Assembly (NCBI GenBank): GCA_016713425.1
Contig: JADJPE010000005.1
Location: 4,314,501-4,378,500, forward strand
From: Deltaproteobacteria bacterium
GTDB lineage: Bacteria; Myxococcota; Kuafuiibacteriia; Kuafuiibacteriales; Kuafuiibacteriaceae
Direction of reading: 5' to 3'
DNA: 64,000 nt
Positions 9,013 through 17,433 of the stretch are shown here, one piece after another. The translations under genes and the position numbers were made by a program. Under the pieces are notes generated by a model. The model was not told the DNA's origin. It saw only the letters and a program-made list of their open reading frames with translations, and did not search any database. Every line of letters starts with the position of its first letter. The first letter of the stretch is position 1.

Positions 9013-10167
9013 ATGACGACCTTGAAGCTCTTGTCCGATCAACCTGCGCACGAAGCGTCCTCGCGGATCGAGGCGCGTGCCGTCTCCTTTGCCCCTGCCA
9101 CCGAGGCCGACGTTGTCGGTGCCCAAGCGGTCGATTTCGACGATTCGCGCTTTGGCTCGGTTCGGCATGACTGGACGCGATCGGAGGCTGACGCCCTGTA
9201 CCGCCTGCCGCTGATGGACCTCCTTTTTCACGCCCAGCGGATCCATCGCCGTGCCTTCGACCCGAATCGGATTCAGATGAGTCGGTTGCTGTCGATCAAG
9301 ACCGGGGGGTGTCGCGAGGACTGTAGCTACTGCAGCCAGTCGGCGCACCATCAAGAGACCACCGGGCTCGCGCCTTCGAAGCTGATGGAGATCGAGAAGG
9401 TGATCGCCGAAGCCAAAAGGGCGAAAGCGGAGGGTGCGACGCGCTATTGTATGGGCGCCGCGTGGCGGAGCCCAAAAGAGCGAGACATGGAGGTCGTGGT
9501 TCGGATGGTCGAGGGCGTGAAAGCGCTCGGGATGGAGACCTGCATGACGCTCGGCATGCTCTCGAATGAGGACGTTCGGCGGCTCAAGGTGGCTGGCCTC
9601 GACTACTACAACCACAACATCGATACATCCGAGCGATACTATCCGGAGGTCACGTCGACCCGCACCTTTGCCGATCGTCTCGATACGCTGGCGCGCGTTC
9701 GAGAGGCCGGCATGAAGGTGTGTAGCGGTGGTATCGTGGGCATGGGCGAGGGGCCGACCGACCGCGTCGACATGTTGGTGACACTGGCGAATCTCAACGA
9801 GCATCCAGAGAGTGTGCCGATCAATATGTTGGTGGCCGTGCCCGGCACGCCACTCGAAAATGCACCGCGCATCGATCCGATCGACTTCGTTCGGACGATC
9901 GCGCTGGCGCGGATCATGATGCCGCGGTCGTTCGTCCGGTTGTCGGCAGGTCGAACCGAGATGACGGACGAGCTCCAAGCCATGTGTTTCTTTGCCGGCG
10001 CCAATTCGATCTTCGCCGGCGATACTTTGCTCACGACCGCGAATCCCGGTGAAGATCGCGATCATCGGTTGTTCGCGAAGCTCGGGTTGAGGCCGCTCGC
10101 GTTGCCCGCGCACCACCACGATCACGATTGCGGTCATGATCACGACCGCGGTCATGATCACGCTTGA
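9013..10167 (+). CDS. bioB: Biotin synthase, radical SAM enzyme, with His-rich tail
   Basis: Converts dethiobiotin to biotin by sulfur insertion, the last step of the pathway. The radical SAM motif CREDCSYC (CxxxCxxC) is intact, and the [2Fe-2S] ligands are recognisable in YCMGAAW, ETCMTLG, KVCSGGIVG and VRLSAGR. The core matches E. coli BioB from PLMDLLFHAQ to LFAKLGL. There are two additions: about 50 extra N-terminal residues, and a C-terminal tail of His/Asp/Gly repeats (ending HDHDRGHDHA) in place of the usual end. ATG 9013 and ATG 8992 are both possible starts; neither has a strong ribosome-binding site. It is the first gene of a five-gene operon, with bioF 24 nt downstream. Confidence 0.95.
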   Translation: MTTLKLLSDQPAHEASSRIEARAVSFAPATEADVVGAQAVDFDDSRFGSVRHDWTRSEADALYRLPLMDLLFHAQRIHRRAFDPNRIQMSRLLSIKTGGCREDCSYCSQSAHHQETTGLAPSKLMEIEKVIAEAKRAKAEGATRYCMGAAWRSPKERDMEVVVRMVEGVKALGMETCMTLGMLSNEDVRRLKVAGLDYYNHNIDTSERYYPEVTSTRTFADRLDTLARVREAGMKVCSGGIVGMGEGPTDRVDMLVTLANLNEHPESVPINMLVAVPGTPLENAPRIDPIDFVRTIALARIMMPRSFVRLSAGRTEMTDELQAMCFFAGANSIFAGDTLLTTANPGEDRDHRLFAKLGLRPLALPAHHHDHDCGHDHDRGHDHA

Positions 10168-10191
10168 GGCCGTTCATTTGGTAGAGCCCGT

Positions 10192-11334
10192 ATGCACGAA
10201 CGACTCGCTCAGACGCTGACCGCGCTCGAGCGGCGTGGGCGTCGTCGAACGCTGGCGCCGATTCGTGGGATCGACTTCTCCTCGAACGACTACCTTGGGT
10301 TGGCGTCGTCGCCCGAGCTTCGCACGGCGGTCGAGGACGCACTCCGTCGCGGGTTGCCGGTCGGTGCGGGCGCCTCACGCCTGCTACGAGGCAATCAGGA
10401 GGCCCATGTTCGACTGGAGGCGGCGGCGTCGGCTTTTTTTCGAGCCGAGTCTGCGCTCTTCTTTTCGAGTGGCTTCCTGGCTAACTACGCCGTGTTTTCG
10501 ACGCTGCCTCGGCGCGCAGATCTCGTCGTGTACGACGCGTTGATCCACGCGAGCGTGCACGATGGTCTTCGGTCCAGCCACGCCCCCTCGGTCGAGGTTC
10601 CTCACAACGACGCCACGGCGTTTGAAGACGCGATTTCGAAGTGGCGCGCTGCGGGTGGGCGCGGTGTCCCTTGGATTGCCGTCGAAACCTTGTACTCGAT
10701 GGACGGCGATTGCGCGCCGCTCGCGGAGTTGACCGCAGTTGCGCGTCGCCACGACGCGATGTTGGTGCTCGATGAGGCGCACGCGACGGGCCTCTACGGA
10801 GACGGTGGGCGCGGGTTGGCGAGCGACGAAGGTCTGAACTTCGAAGGGCTCGCGGGTGTGATCTCGGTTCACACCTGTGGAAAGGCACTTGGCGTGATGG
10901 GTGGATTGGTGCTCGGGCCACGCGTCGTCTCTGACTACTTGATCAATCGCGGTCGCCCGTTCGTGTACGCCACGGCTCCGTCACCACTCGTTTCGGAGGC
11001 TGTTTGTGCAGCGCTCGAGATCGTGAAGACGCAGCCGGAGCGCCGCGCGCGATTTCATCGCCACGTCGCCTTTGCGGCAGAAGCTTTGCGCGCACACACG
11101 GACTTTGAACCTTCGGGCTCGCAGATCCTGCCGATCGTCCTCGGTGCGGACCGACGGGCGACCTCGCTGGCGGCGGCGCTGTCGCGTCGTGGGTTCGATG
11201 TGCGGGCGATCCGACCGCCGACCGTGCCCGAGGGGACGGCGCGGCTGCGGTTGTCGATCACGCTGAACGTCAGCGAGGCCGAGATCGACGCTTTGATGGC
11301 GGCTTTGGCGGCCGAATATCAGGTCCTTACATGA
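10192..11334 (+). CDS. bioF: 8-amino-7-oxononanoate synthase
   Basis: PLP-dependent alpha-oxoamine synthase that condenses L-alanine with a pimeloyl thioester to give 8-amino-7-oxononanoate (KAPA). The length of 380 residues is normal. Visible landmarks are IDFSSNDYLGLA near the N-terminus, GAGASRLLRGN, the PLP-ring Asp in LDEAHATGLYG (about residue 192) and the Schiff-base Lys in HTCGKALGVMGG (about residue 229). The stop overlaps the bioD start by 4 nt (ATGA), which indicates translational coupling. No insertion is seen, unlike in its two downstream neighbours. Confidence 0.95.
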   Translation: MHERLAQTLTALERRGRRRTLAPIRGIDFSSNDYLGLASSPELRTAVEDALRRGLPVGAGASRLLRGNQEAHVRLEAAASAFFRAESALFFSSGFLANYAVFSTLPRRADLVVYDALIHASVHDGLRSSHAPSVEVPHNDATAFEDAISKWRAAGGRGVPWIAVETLYSMDGDCAPLAELTAVARRHDAMLVLDEAHATGLYGDGGRGLASDEGLNFEGLAGVISVHTCGKALGVMGGLVLGPRVVSDYLINRGRPFVYATAPSPLVSEAVCAALEIVKTQPERRARFHRHVAFAAEALRAHTDFEPSGSQILPIVLGADRRATSLAAALSRRGFDVRAIRPPTVPEGTARLRLSITLNVSEAEIDALMAALAAEYQVLT

Positions 11335-12101
11335 CCAGGTTGATGCGCATCGTCGTGACGGGGACCGACACCGACGTCGGGAAGACGGTCTTCGCCGCCG
11401 GCTTGGTCGTTTCGCTGGGCGCTCGATATTGGAAGCCGATCCAAGCTGGACTCAGCGGAGAAACCGACTCCGACGTGGTGAGGCGAATCGCTGGCCTCGA
11501 ACGGCAAGACCGGCAGAAAGCCCACAGACTTCTCGACGGTCGGGAAGGCGGCGACAGCCGGGAACACCGCGGCAGACGCGAGCTCCGCGACAGACGGGAG
11601 GATCAAGCGCGCGGGGAAGAACATGACGAAGCGGATCGCGTCGTTCCCGAAGTCTACCGCCTTCGCATGCCTGCGTCGCCGCACATCGCGGCTCGGCATG
11701 AGGGGCTGACACTCGACTTCGAGCGTATTGAAAACGCGCTGCCCGAGGAGACGAACCAGCCGCTCATCATCGAGGGGGCGGGTGGACTGATGGTCCCGAT
11801 CGACGACCGACACTCGATGATCGATCTGTTCGACCGGTGGAAGCTGCCGGTTGTTCTGTGCGCGCGCACGTCGCTCGGAACGATCAACCACACTTTGCTC
11901 TCGCTCGAGGCTCTAGAGCGGCGTGGGATCCCCGTCGTCGGCGTTGCGTTTGGCGGCCAACGCGAGGACGAAGTCGAGACGACGATCGTGACGCGCAGCC
12001 GTGTCCGGCACCTGGGGCGGCTGCCTAGACTCGAAATGCTCGACCAGCCGTCGGTCGCGCGCGCTTTCGCCGAACACATCCGTCTCGAGGCGTTTCGATG
12101 A
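11331..12101 (+). CDS. bioD: Dethiobiotin synthetase with a charged internal insertion
   Basis: ATP-dependent carboxylation and ring closure of 7,8-diaminononanoate to dethiobiotin. The P-loop GTDTDVGKT lies at residues 11-19, and the KPIQAG strand and EGAGGLMVPI motif are present. Between residues about 56 and 103 the protein carries a highly charged stretch (RDRRED, GGDSREHRGRRE) where E. coli BioD has only a short loop; this explains the length of 256 against about 225 residues. The conserved fold resumes at MPASPHIAA. The insertion sits in the substrate-side loop region and has repeat-like DNA (gacagacggga motifs). ATG overlaps the bioF stop and the stop overlaps the bioA start, each by 4 nt. 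Confidence 0.93.
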   Translation: MTRLMRIVVTGTDTDVGKTVFAAGLVVSLGARYWKPIQAGLSGETDSDVVRRIAGLERQDRQKAHRLLDGREGGDSREHRGRRELRDRREDQARGEEHDEADRVVPEVYRLRMPASPHIAARHEGLTLDFERIENALPEETNQPLIIEGAGGLMVPIDDRHSMIDLFDRWKLPVVLCARTSLGTINHTLLSLEALERRGIPVVGVAFGGQREDEVETTIVTRSRVRHLGRLPRLEMLDQPSVARAFAEHIRLEAFR

Positions 12102-13468
12102 GTATACGCGGGCCGGTTTGGCATCCGTTCACCCAACATGCGACCGCCTCGGCGCCGGTTCTGACCGCGCGAGGCGAGGGCGCGTTTCTTGTGACGGCCG
12201 AAGGTCGACGGATCTTCGATGCGATCTCGTCCTGGTGGGTCATCACACACGGACATTGCCATCCAAGAATCGTGGCCGCGATCCAGGCGCAAGCCGAGAA
12301 GCTGGATCAAGTCATCTTTGCCGGGTTCACCCACGAACCGGCCGAGCGTCTTGCTCGCCTGCTCTTGGGCGTAGCGCCGCGTGGTCTTTCGCATGTCTTC
12401 TTTTCTGACTCGGGCTCGACGGCGGTCGAAGTCGGCATGAAGATGGCGCTCGGCTATTTTCGGAATCGTGGTGAGGCTCGGACACGAGTGGTCGCGCTTG
12501 AGCATGCCTATCACGGCGACACGATTGGCACGATGTCGGCGGGGGCGCGCGGGATCTTCAATCAGCCGTATGCGCCCCTGCTCTTCGATGTCTTGCGCAT
12601 CCCGTATCCTTCAGCTTCAGGTTCAGCTTCTGCTTCTCCTTCTCCTTCTGCTTCTGCTTCTGCTTCTGCCGCTCCACTGACCGCCACTTCGTCCGAGGCC
12701 CAGCAGAAGACCGTGGATGCGCTGGAAGCGGCGTGTCGGAGGGGGGATGTGGCGGCGCTGGTTGTGGAGCCGCTCCTCCTGGGGGCGGGAGGCATGCTGG
12801 TGTACTCGCCGCGCGTGCTCCGCGCGCTCAAGGACGTATGTGAGCGGCATGGCGTGCTTTTCGTCGCCGACGAAGTTCTGACGGGCTGGGGGAGGACAGG
12901 GACTTTGTTTGCATGCGAACAGGCGAACGTCGAACCCGATATCTTGTGCATGGCCAAGGGGCTGACCGGCGGGACGCTCCCGCTTGCGGCGACGTTGTGT
13001 CGACCTGAGATCTTCGACGCGCATTACTCGCCCGATCGAAGCCGCGCGTTTTTCCACTCCTCAAGTTATACCGCGAACCCGATCGCGTGCGCGGCCGCGG
13101 TTGCGAATCTCGAGGTCTGGGCGACCGAACCGGTGCGTGAGCGGATCGCGAAGCTTGTGTCGATGCAGTCCGAACGGCTCGAGCCATTTCGCGACGACCC
13201 GCGATTCGAGTCGGTCCGCCAGATCGGCACCGTCGCCGCGCTCGACATCAAGGCGCGCGACCCCGGATATCTGGCTGACATGGGCCCGTTCCTTTATGCG
13301 TTCTTCATGTCTCGAGACGTCTTGCTTCGGCCGCTCGGCAACACGGTCTATCTGATGCCTCCATATGGTTCGACGGGCGAGGATCTCGATCGCGCATACG
13401 AAGCGATCCGGGAGGCGGTCGATGCCATAGCTGCGGTCAGAGGCGATGCCGCTTGGGATCCGAGATGA
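12098..13468 (+). CDS. bioA: Adenosylmethionine-8-amino-7-oxononanoate aminotransferase
   Basis: PLP aminotransferase (class III) that makes 7,8-diaminononanoate from KAPA using S-adenosylmethionine. Family landmarks: VWHPFTQHAT at the N-terminus, ISSWWVITHGH, LEHAYHGDTIGTMS, the cofactor Asp in FVADEVLTGWGRTG and the Schiff-base Lys in CMAKGLTGG (about residue 287). From about residue 169 there is a Ser/Ala/Pro-rich insertion of some 25-35 residues encoded by gcttct-type hexamers; the conserved sequence resumes at the helix VDALEAACRRGD. The length of 456 against about 429 in E. coli fits the insertion. It overlaps bioD and the next gene by 4 nt each. Confidence 0.94.
   Translation: MSIRGPVWHPFTQHATASAPVLTARGEGAFLVTAEGRRIFDAISSWWVITHGHCHPRIVAAIQAQAEKLDQVIFAGFTHEPAERLARLLLGVAPRGLSHVFFSDSGSTAVEVGMKMALGYFRNRGEARTRVVALEHAYHGDTIGTMSAGARGIFNQPYAPLLFDVLRIPYPSASGSASASPSPSASASASAAPLTATSSEAQQKTVDALEAACRRGDVAALVVEPLLLGAGGMLVYSPRVLRALKDVCERHGVLFVADEVLTGWGRTGTLFACEQANVEPDILCMAKGLTGGTLPLAATLCRPEIFDAHYSPDRSRAFFHSSSYTANPIACAAAVANLEVWATEPVRERIAKLVSMQSERLEPFRDDPRFESVRQIGTVAALDIKARDPGYLADMGPFLYAFFMSRDVLLRPLGNTVYLMPPYGSTGEDLDRAYEAIREAVDAIAAVRGDAAWDPR
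12609..12670 (+). repeat. In-frame hexanucleotide repeat inside bioA
   Basis: Runs of tcagct, gcttct and ccttct units encode a Ser-Ala/Ser-Pro tract within the aminotransferase. The units are nearly pure at the 3' side (gcttctgcttctgcttctgc), which suggests recent slippage. A period of six keeps the reading frame. Confidence 0.9.
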
Positions 13469-14499
13469 TCGCGCGAAGTCCACGGCGGGGAGACCTTGGT
13501 GGGTCGGACGATGCACGCGAGGGAAGCACCATTGTGGGCTTTGGTCACTATGTGCCCGAGCGCTGCGTGACCAATCACGAAATCGAAGCGCGACTCGGCC
13601 TCGAGTCGGGGTGGATCGAGCGCAGGACGGGCATCGTTGAGCGTCGTTATGCCGCCGACACCGAAGCGCTCTCAGATCTCGCGCGGGCGGCCGCAGAGAT
13701 GGCGCTACGGGCATCCGGGATTGATCGCGCACGGGTCGGGCTCTTGCTCCTCGCGACGTCGACGCCGGATCAACCGCTTCCGCCTACGGCGCCTCTGGTT
13801 GCGCATCAACTCGGTCTGACGGGGGGAGCCGTCGACCTCGCGGGCGCGTGCAGTGGCTTCGTCTATGCGCTGGGAATGGCGGATGCGTTCGCGGTGCGAC
13901 ACCGACGCCCGGTCCTCGTTGTCGCGGCGAACATTCTTTCCCGGCGGCTGAACGAACGCGATCCGGCGACCGCGAGCTTGTTTGGGGATGGTGCGGGGGC
14001 GGTCGTGGTTGCGCCCTCGCGTCGTCTGGGGTCGCGCGCGGGCGTCTTGGGCATTGACTTGGCTTCCGATGGCTCGGCCTACGGGCTGATCGGGATCGAG
14101 GCCGGAGGGAGCTGTGAGCCTTTTTCGCCCACGATGGATGTGGCGGCGACGCAGATGCGGATCACGGATGGTCGGGCGGTGTTCTCGAGAGCCGTCCACA
14201 TGATGACCGCGTCGAGCCAAGCTGCGCTTTCGCAGGCGGAGGTTTCGGCGTCGTTGATCGACTACTGGATTCCGCACCAGGCCAATGCGCGAATCGTGTC
14301 CGCCACGCGGCAGAAGCTCGGCGTTTCCGAGGCGAAGACCGTCACTTCGGTGGCCCGGTACGGAAACAGCTCGGCTGCAACCATTCCTCTATCTTGGTCT
14401 CTGCTTGCGGAGCGCCAGTCCTTACCGGAGGGCGCGTGCTTTCTCCTGTCGGCGGCGGGCGCGGGGATGACGGGGGGCGCGATGGTCTATCGGCTCTAG
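13465..14499 (+). CDS. bioZ: BioZ-like 3-oxoacyl-ACP synthase III in the biotin operon
   Basis: KAS III (FabH-family) condensing enzyme with an intact triad: Cys129 in DLAGACSGF, His271 in WIPHQANA and Asn301 in YGNSSAA. The C-H and H-N spacings (142 and 30) are close to those of Agrobacterium BioZ (140 and 30, from memory). Being last in a bioB-F-D-A-Z arrangement, it probably makes the pimeloyl precursor by condensing glutaryl-CoA with malonyl-ACP, as reported for BioZ, rather than starting general fatty-acid synthesis. ATG 13465 overlaps the bioA stop by 4 nt and has a purine-rich upstream sequence. Motif NILSRRLNE lies in the region that shapes the acyl pocket. An ordinary FabH cannot be excluded from sequence alone. 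Confidence 0.82.
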   Translation: MIARSPRRGDLGGSDDAREGSTIVGFGHYVPERCVTNHEIEARLGLESGWIERRTGIVERRYAADTEALSDLARAAAEMALRASGIDRARVGLLLLATSTPDQPLPPTAPLVAHQLGLTGGAVDLAGACSGFVYALGMADAFAVRHRRPVLVVAANILSRRLNERDPATASLFGDGAGAVVVAPSRRLGSRAGVLGIDLASDGSAYGLIGIEAGGSCEPFSPTMDVAATQMRITDGRAVFSRAVHMMTASSQAALSQAEVSASLIDYWIPHQANARIVSATRQKLGVSEAKTVTSVARYGNSSAATIPLSWSLLAERQSLPEGACFLLSAAGAGMTGGAMVYRL

Positions 14500-14577
14500 G
14501 CGCCGACGTTCCCGCGTTCGGGGAAAGGCTCCGATGTTCGTGACCGGCGCGGCCTAAAATGGTACGGAGCTGCGCCG

Positions 14578-15768
14578 ATGAAGGTCGTCGACGTCGCCGA
14601 GTTCTACGCCGAAGCCGGCGGCGGGGTCCGGACGTATATCGACCACAAACTTCGCGTGGGGTCTCGGCTCGGGCACGAGGTCGTTGTTTTGGCACCCGGC
14701 CCGGCGGATCGTGAGGAGGCGCGTCTCGGGGGACGCGTCGTCTGGATCGAGGACCGTCCGATGCCCTTCGATCCGCGCTATCACCTCTTCACGCGTGCCA
14801 AGCGCGTTCATGCGGCCTTGACCCGGGAGGCACCCGACGTCGTCGAGGGCTCTTCGCCTTACGGGGGCGGGTGGTTCGTGCGCAGTTGGCAAGGTCGCGT
14901 GGTGAAGAGCCTCGTCTTTCACCAAGATCCAGTCGCGGTCTTCGGGCATGTGGCGCTGGACCGTTTCTTCTCTCGCCCTCGGATTGATGGGCTGTGCGGC
15001 CCGGTCTGGAGCTATCTCCGTCGATTGGCGGCCGGCTACGACACCACGGTTGTGGCTGGGGACTGGCTCGCGACTCGTCTGGGTCGATTCGGTGTTCCGC
15101 GCGTTGCCGCCGTGCGCTTCGGAATCGATGCCGGCCCGTTTCTCCACGCCTCGCGCGATGAGGGCAAACGGCAGGCGCTCCTCGCGAAGGCCGGCGTGCC
15201 GGCGGAAGGAACGCTGCTCGTGGCGGTGTCGCGGCATCATCCGGAGAAGAGATTGCCGGTGGTCCTCGAAGCGGTCCGGCGTTTCGGTCGAGAGCGGCCT
15301 TTAGCACTGTTGCTTTTTGGCGACGGTCCTCAGCGCAGGCGGATCGAGCGGCTGGCTCGGCAGGTGCCAGGAGCCGTTGTCATGGGCAATACCCGGGACC
15401 GCGCTGAGCTCGCGAGTGCTTTGGCCTGTGCAGATGCCTTGGTCCATGGTTCGGGGGCTGAGACATATGGGCTTGTCGTTTCCGAGGCGCTTGCGGCAGG
15501 AATACCGGCGGTCGTGCCCGATGCCGGAGGTGCGGCGGAATTGGTTCCGGCCGATCACGGCGAACAATACCGAGCTGGAGATGTGGCGAGTTGTGTCGAA
15601 GCGTTGCGACGGCTTCTTGCCCGTGATCAGGTCGAGCTGCGAAGCAGGCTGCACAGCGCGCGATCGACGGTACGAACACTCGAGGCTCATTTCGCAGATC
15701 TTTTTTCGCACTACGAAGCCCTCCATCGGGCACGACTTTCGGGTAGCCGGGAGAACAAACACTCGTGA
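14578..15768 (+). CDS. GT4-type glycosyltransferase
   Basis: GT-B-fold glycosyltransferase of the GT4/GT1 superfamily, predicted cytoplasmic or membrane-peripheral. The N-terminal acceptor domain starts with the Gly-rich loop AEAGGGVRTYI. The C-terminal nucleotide-sugar domain has VSRHHPEKRLPVVLEA, LLFGDGPQRRRIERLA and the E-x7-E-like HGSGAETYGLVVSEALAAG. The length of 396 residues is typical. No signal peptide is seen. Two further glycosyltransferases follow on the same strand, so the three probably contribute to one glycan or glycolipid. Donor and acceptor cannot be named. Confidence 0.88.
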   Translation: MKVVDVAEFYAEAGGGVRTYIDHKLRVGSRLGHEVVVLAPGPADREEARLGGRVVWIEDRPMPFDPRYHLFTRAKRVHAALTREAPDVVEGSSPYGGGWFVRSWQGRVVKSLVFHQDPVAVFGHVALDRFFSRPRIDGLCGPVWSYLRRLAAGYDTTVVAGDWLATRLGRFGVPRVAAVRFGIDAGPFLHASRDEGKRQALLAKAGVPAEGTLLVAVSRHHPEKRLPVVLEAVRRFGRERPLALLLFGDGPQRRRIERLARQVPGAVVMGNTRDRAELASALACADALVHGSGAETYGLVVSEALAAGIPAVVPDAGGAAELVPADHGEQYRAGDVASCVEALRRLLARDQVELRSRLHSARSTVRTLEAHFADLFSHYEALHRARLSGSRENKHS

Positions 15769-15856
15769 AAGACCCCTGTATATCTTCTGCAACGGTGCAT
15801 GACTTCAGAACGATACTCGGATCGGTCGCCGAGCGGATTCGTCTGCGGAGCTCGGT

Positions 15857-17422
15857 ATGGTAGGGGTTGGCGCGACGGCTGCAGTGCGGTCCGCCGGCGC
15901 GGGGGATGCGCTTCCGAGCGCATCAACGCAAGACGCGGGATCTCAAGTCATGTACACAGACTTTTTACTCGGGACCGGCTCGTTGGCGCAGAGGACGCGC
16001 CGTTTGGACTACGCGAACATAGGAATCTTAGCGGACTACGTGCGCATTCCGTACGCGGCGGGTTCGACCTTCGCGACGCAACTTCTCCATACAGAATTCA
16101 AGCGACGTGGTCACGAGGTGACGTTGGTTGGGCCTCGCGCGCCTGAGGCGGAGCCCGGCGAACTCCCGGCGAATTACGTGCTCTTCGCGGGGGTGCCGGT
16201 GCGGAGTCAGCCCGGATTCTATCTCCCGCTTCCGACGATCGAGGGCTTGAAGGCTCTCTCCCGTCGCCGCTTTCAGATGCTCGTTGGCCAGACGGGCTCG
16301 AGTCTCATGGAGGCGGGTGTTTGGTTGCGACTTACGCAGAACGTCCCACTTGTCTGTGTCAACACGACGATGCTCTCGCAGGTCTACGATGTGATGCTGC
16401 CCGACGTGTTGAGCAAGAACGCCGCCATGCAGGCGTTCTGTCGTCGCGTTTTGGTGCCCATTCTCGAGCGTGCTTCAGTGGCGACCTACAATCAGGCGGA
16501 CGGTCTCGTCGTCTTGTCGAAGGGGCTCGAGCGATACTGGCGAAATCTAGGGGTGACCGTCCCGATTCACGTGATTCCGCGCTCGGTGGATCCAAGGGTC
16601 GCGCGAGGCTTCGTTGGGCGCGACCCGTTCGATCCGCGCGCCGTGCGAGGGAAACGCATCATCGTTTTGTGCCGGCACGTGCGCGAGAAAGGGCTCTCCC
16701 GGCTCATCGACATCTTTGCGAAGCACGTGGCGCCGAAGGTGCCGGGCGCTACGTTGACGATGGTGGGCGACGGGGCAGACCACGACAGTTTTCGCGGGCA
16801 GGCCGAGCGTCTTGGTCTCTCGGATCGCGTTTTTTTTCCCGGCGAGTTTCCGGTCACTGAAGTGCGCAACTGGTACGCGCACGCCGATCTCTTCGCCTAC
16901 ACTTCGCTGTCCGAGACCTACGGACAGGTCGTCAGCGAGGCGATGTGGTCGGGGCTTCCGGTTGTTGCGTTCGATGATGACGCGGGCGTCGCTCAGCAGA
17001 TTCGGCACATGAAGGACAGCTTGCTCTTGCCGCCCGGCCCCGATGCCGACGTTGCGGATGCCCAGTTCGGCCTTGAAGTTGTCGATTTGCTCCGCCGGCC
17101 GGAGAGACGCGCGGGGCTTGCGGAGGCGGCCCGGAGGAGTGCTTCGAGTCGCATTGAGCCGGACGCGTGCATCGATCGCTACTATCAGGCTTTTGATTCG
17201 GCCCGTGTACATCGCGATGAGAGCCCAACCGATGTTGGGCTCGTGAAACAGGTCATTCCGATCGTTCGCTGGGCCACGCTCCATTCGGCGGCGGCGCTAC
17301 TGACGCGTCTTCGACCGGCCGCGACGCTCAATCGTCACGGGCGTCGGCAGCCGGGGTGGGGCGATGCCGAGATCGAGACGACGGCCGCCGAAGAGACGCT
17401 CTCCTCGGGCGTGGCGGCCTGA
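15857..17422 (+). CDS. GT4-type glycosyltransferase, 521 aa
   Basis: Second GT-B enzyme of the cluster. After an atypical N-terminal stretch of about 50 residues, the acceptor domain begins NIGILADYVRIPYAAGSTFA. The donor domain shows IIVLCRHVREKGLSRLI, TMVGDGADHDSFR and YTSLSETYGQVVSEAMWSG, the last being the usual acidic donor-binding motif. A C-terminal extension of about 80 residues contains a weakly hydrophobic, basic helix that could associate with the membrane. Start ATG 15857 has GGAG 6 nt upstream; ATG 15950 would trim the odd N-terminus. It is related to mannosyl- and sulfoquinovosyl-transferases in general architecture, but the specificity is unknown. Confidence 0.85.
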   Translation: MVGVGATAAVRSAGAGDALPSASTQDAGSQVMYTDFLLGTGSLAQRTRRLDYANIGILADYVRIPYAAGSTFATQLLHTEFKRRGHEVTLVGPRAPEAEPGELPANYVLFAGVPVRSQPGFYLPLPTIEGLKALSRRRFQMLVGQTGSSLMEAGVWLRLTQNVPLVCVNTTMLSQVYDVMLPDVLSKNAAMQAFCRRVLVPILERASVATYNQADGLVVLSKGLERYWRNLGVTVPIHVIPRSVDPRVARGFVGRDPFDPRAVRGKRIIVLCRHVREKGLSRLIDIFAKHVAPKVPGATLTMVGDGADHDSFRGQAERLGLSDRVFFPGEFPVTEVRNWYAHADLFAYTSLSETYGQVVSEAMWSGLPVVAFDDDAGVAQQIRHMKDSLLLPPGPDADVADAQFGLEVVDLLRRPERRAGLAEAARRSASSRIEPDACIDRYYQAFDSARVHRDESPTDVGLVKQVIPIVRWATLHSAAALLTRLRPAATLNRHGRRQPGWGDAEIETTAAEETLSSGVAA

Positions 17423-17433
17423 GTGAAGCGCGC

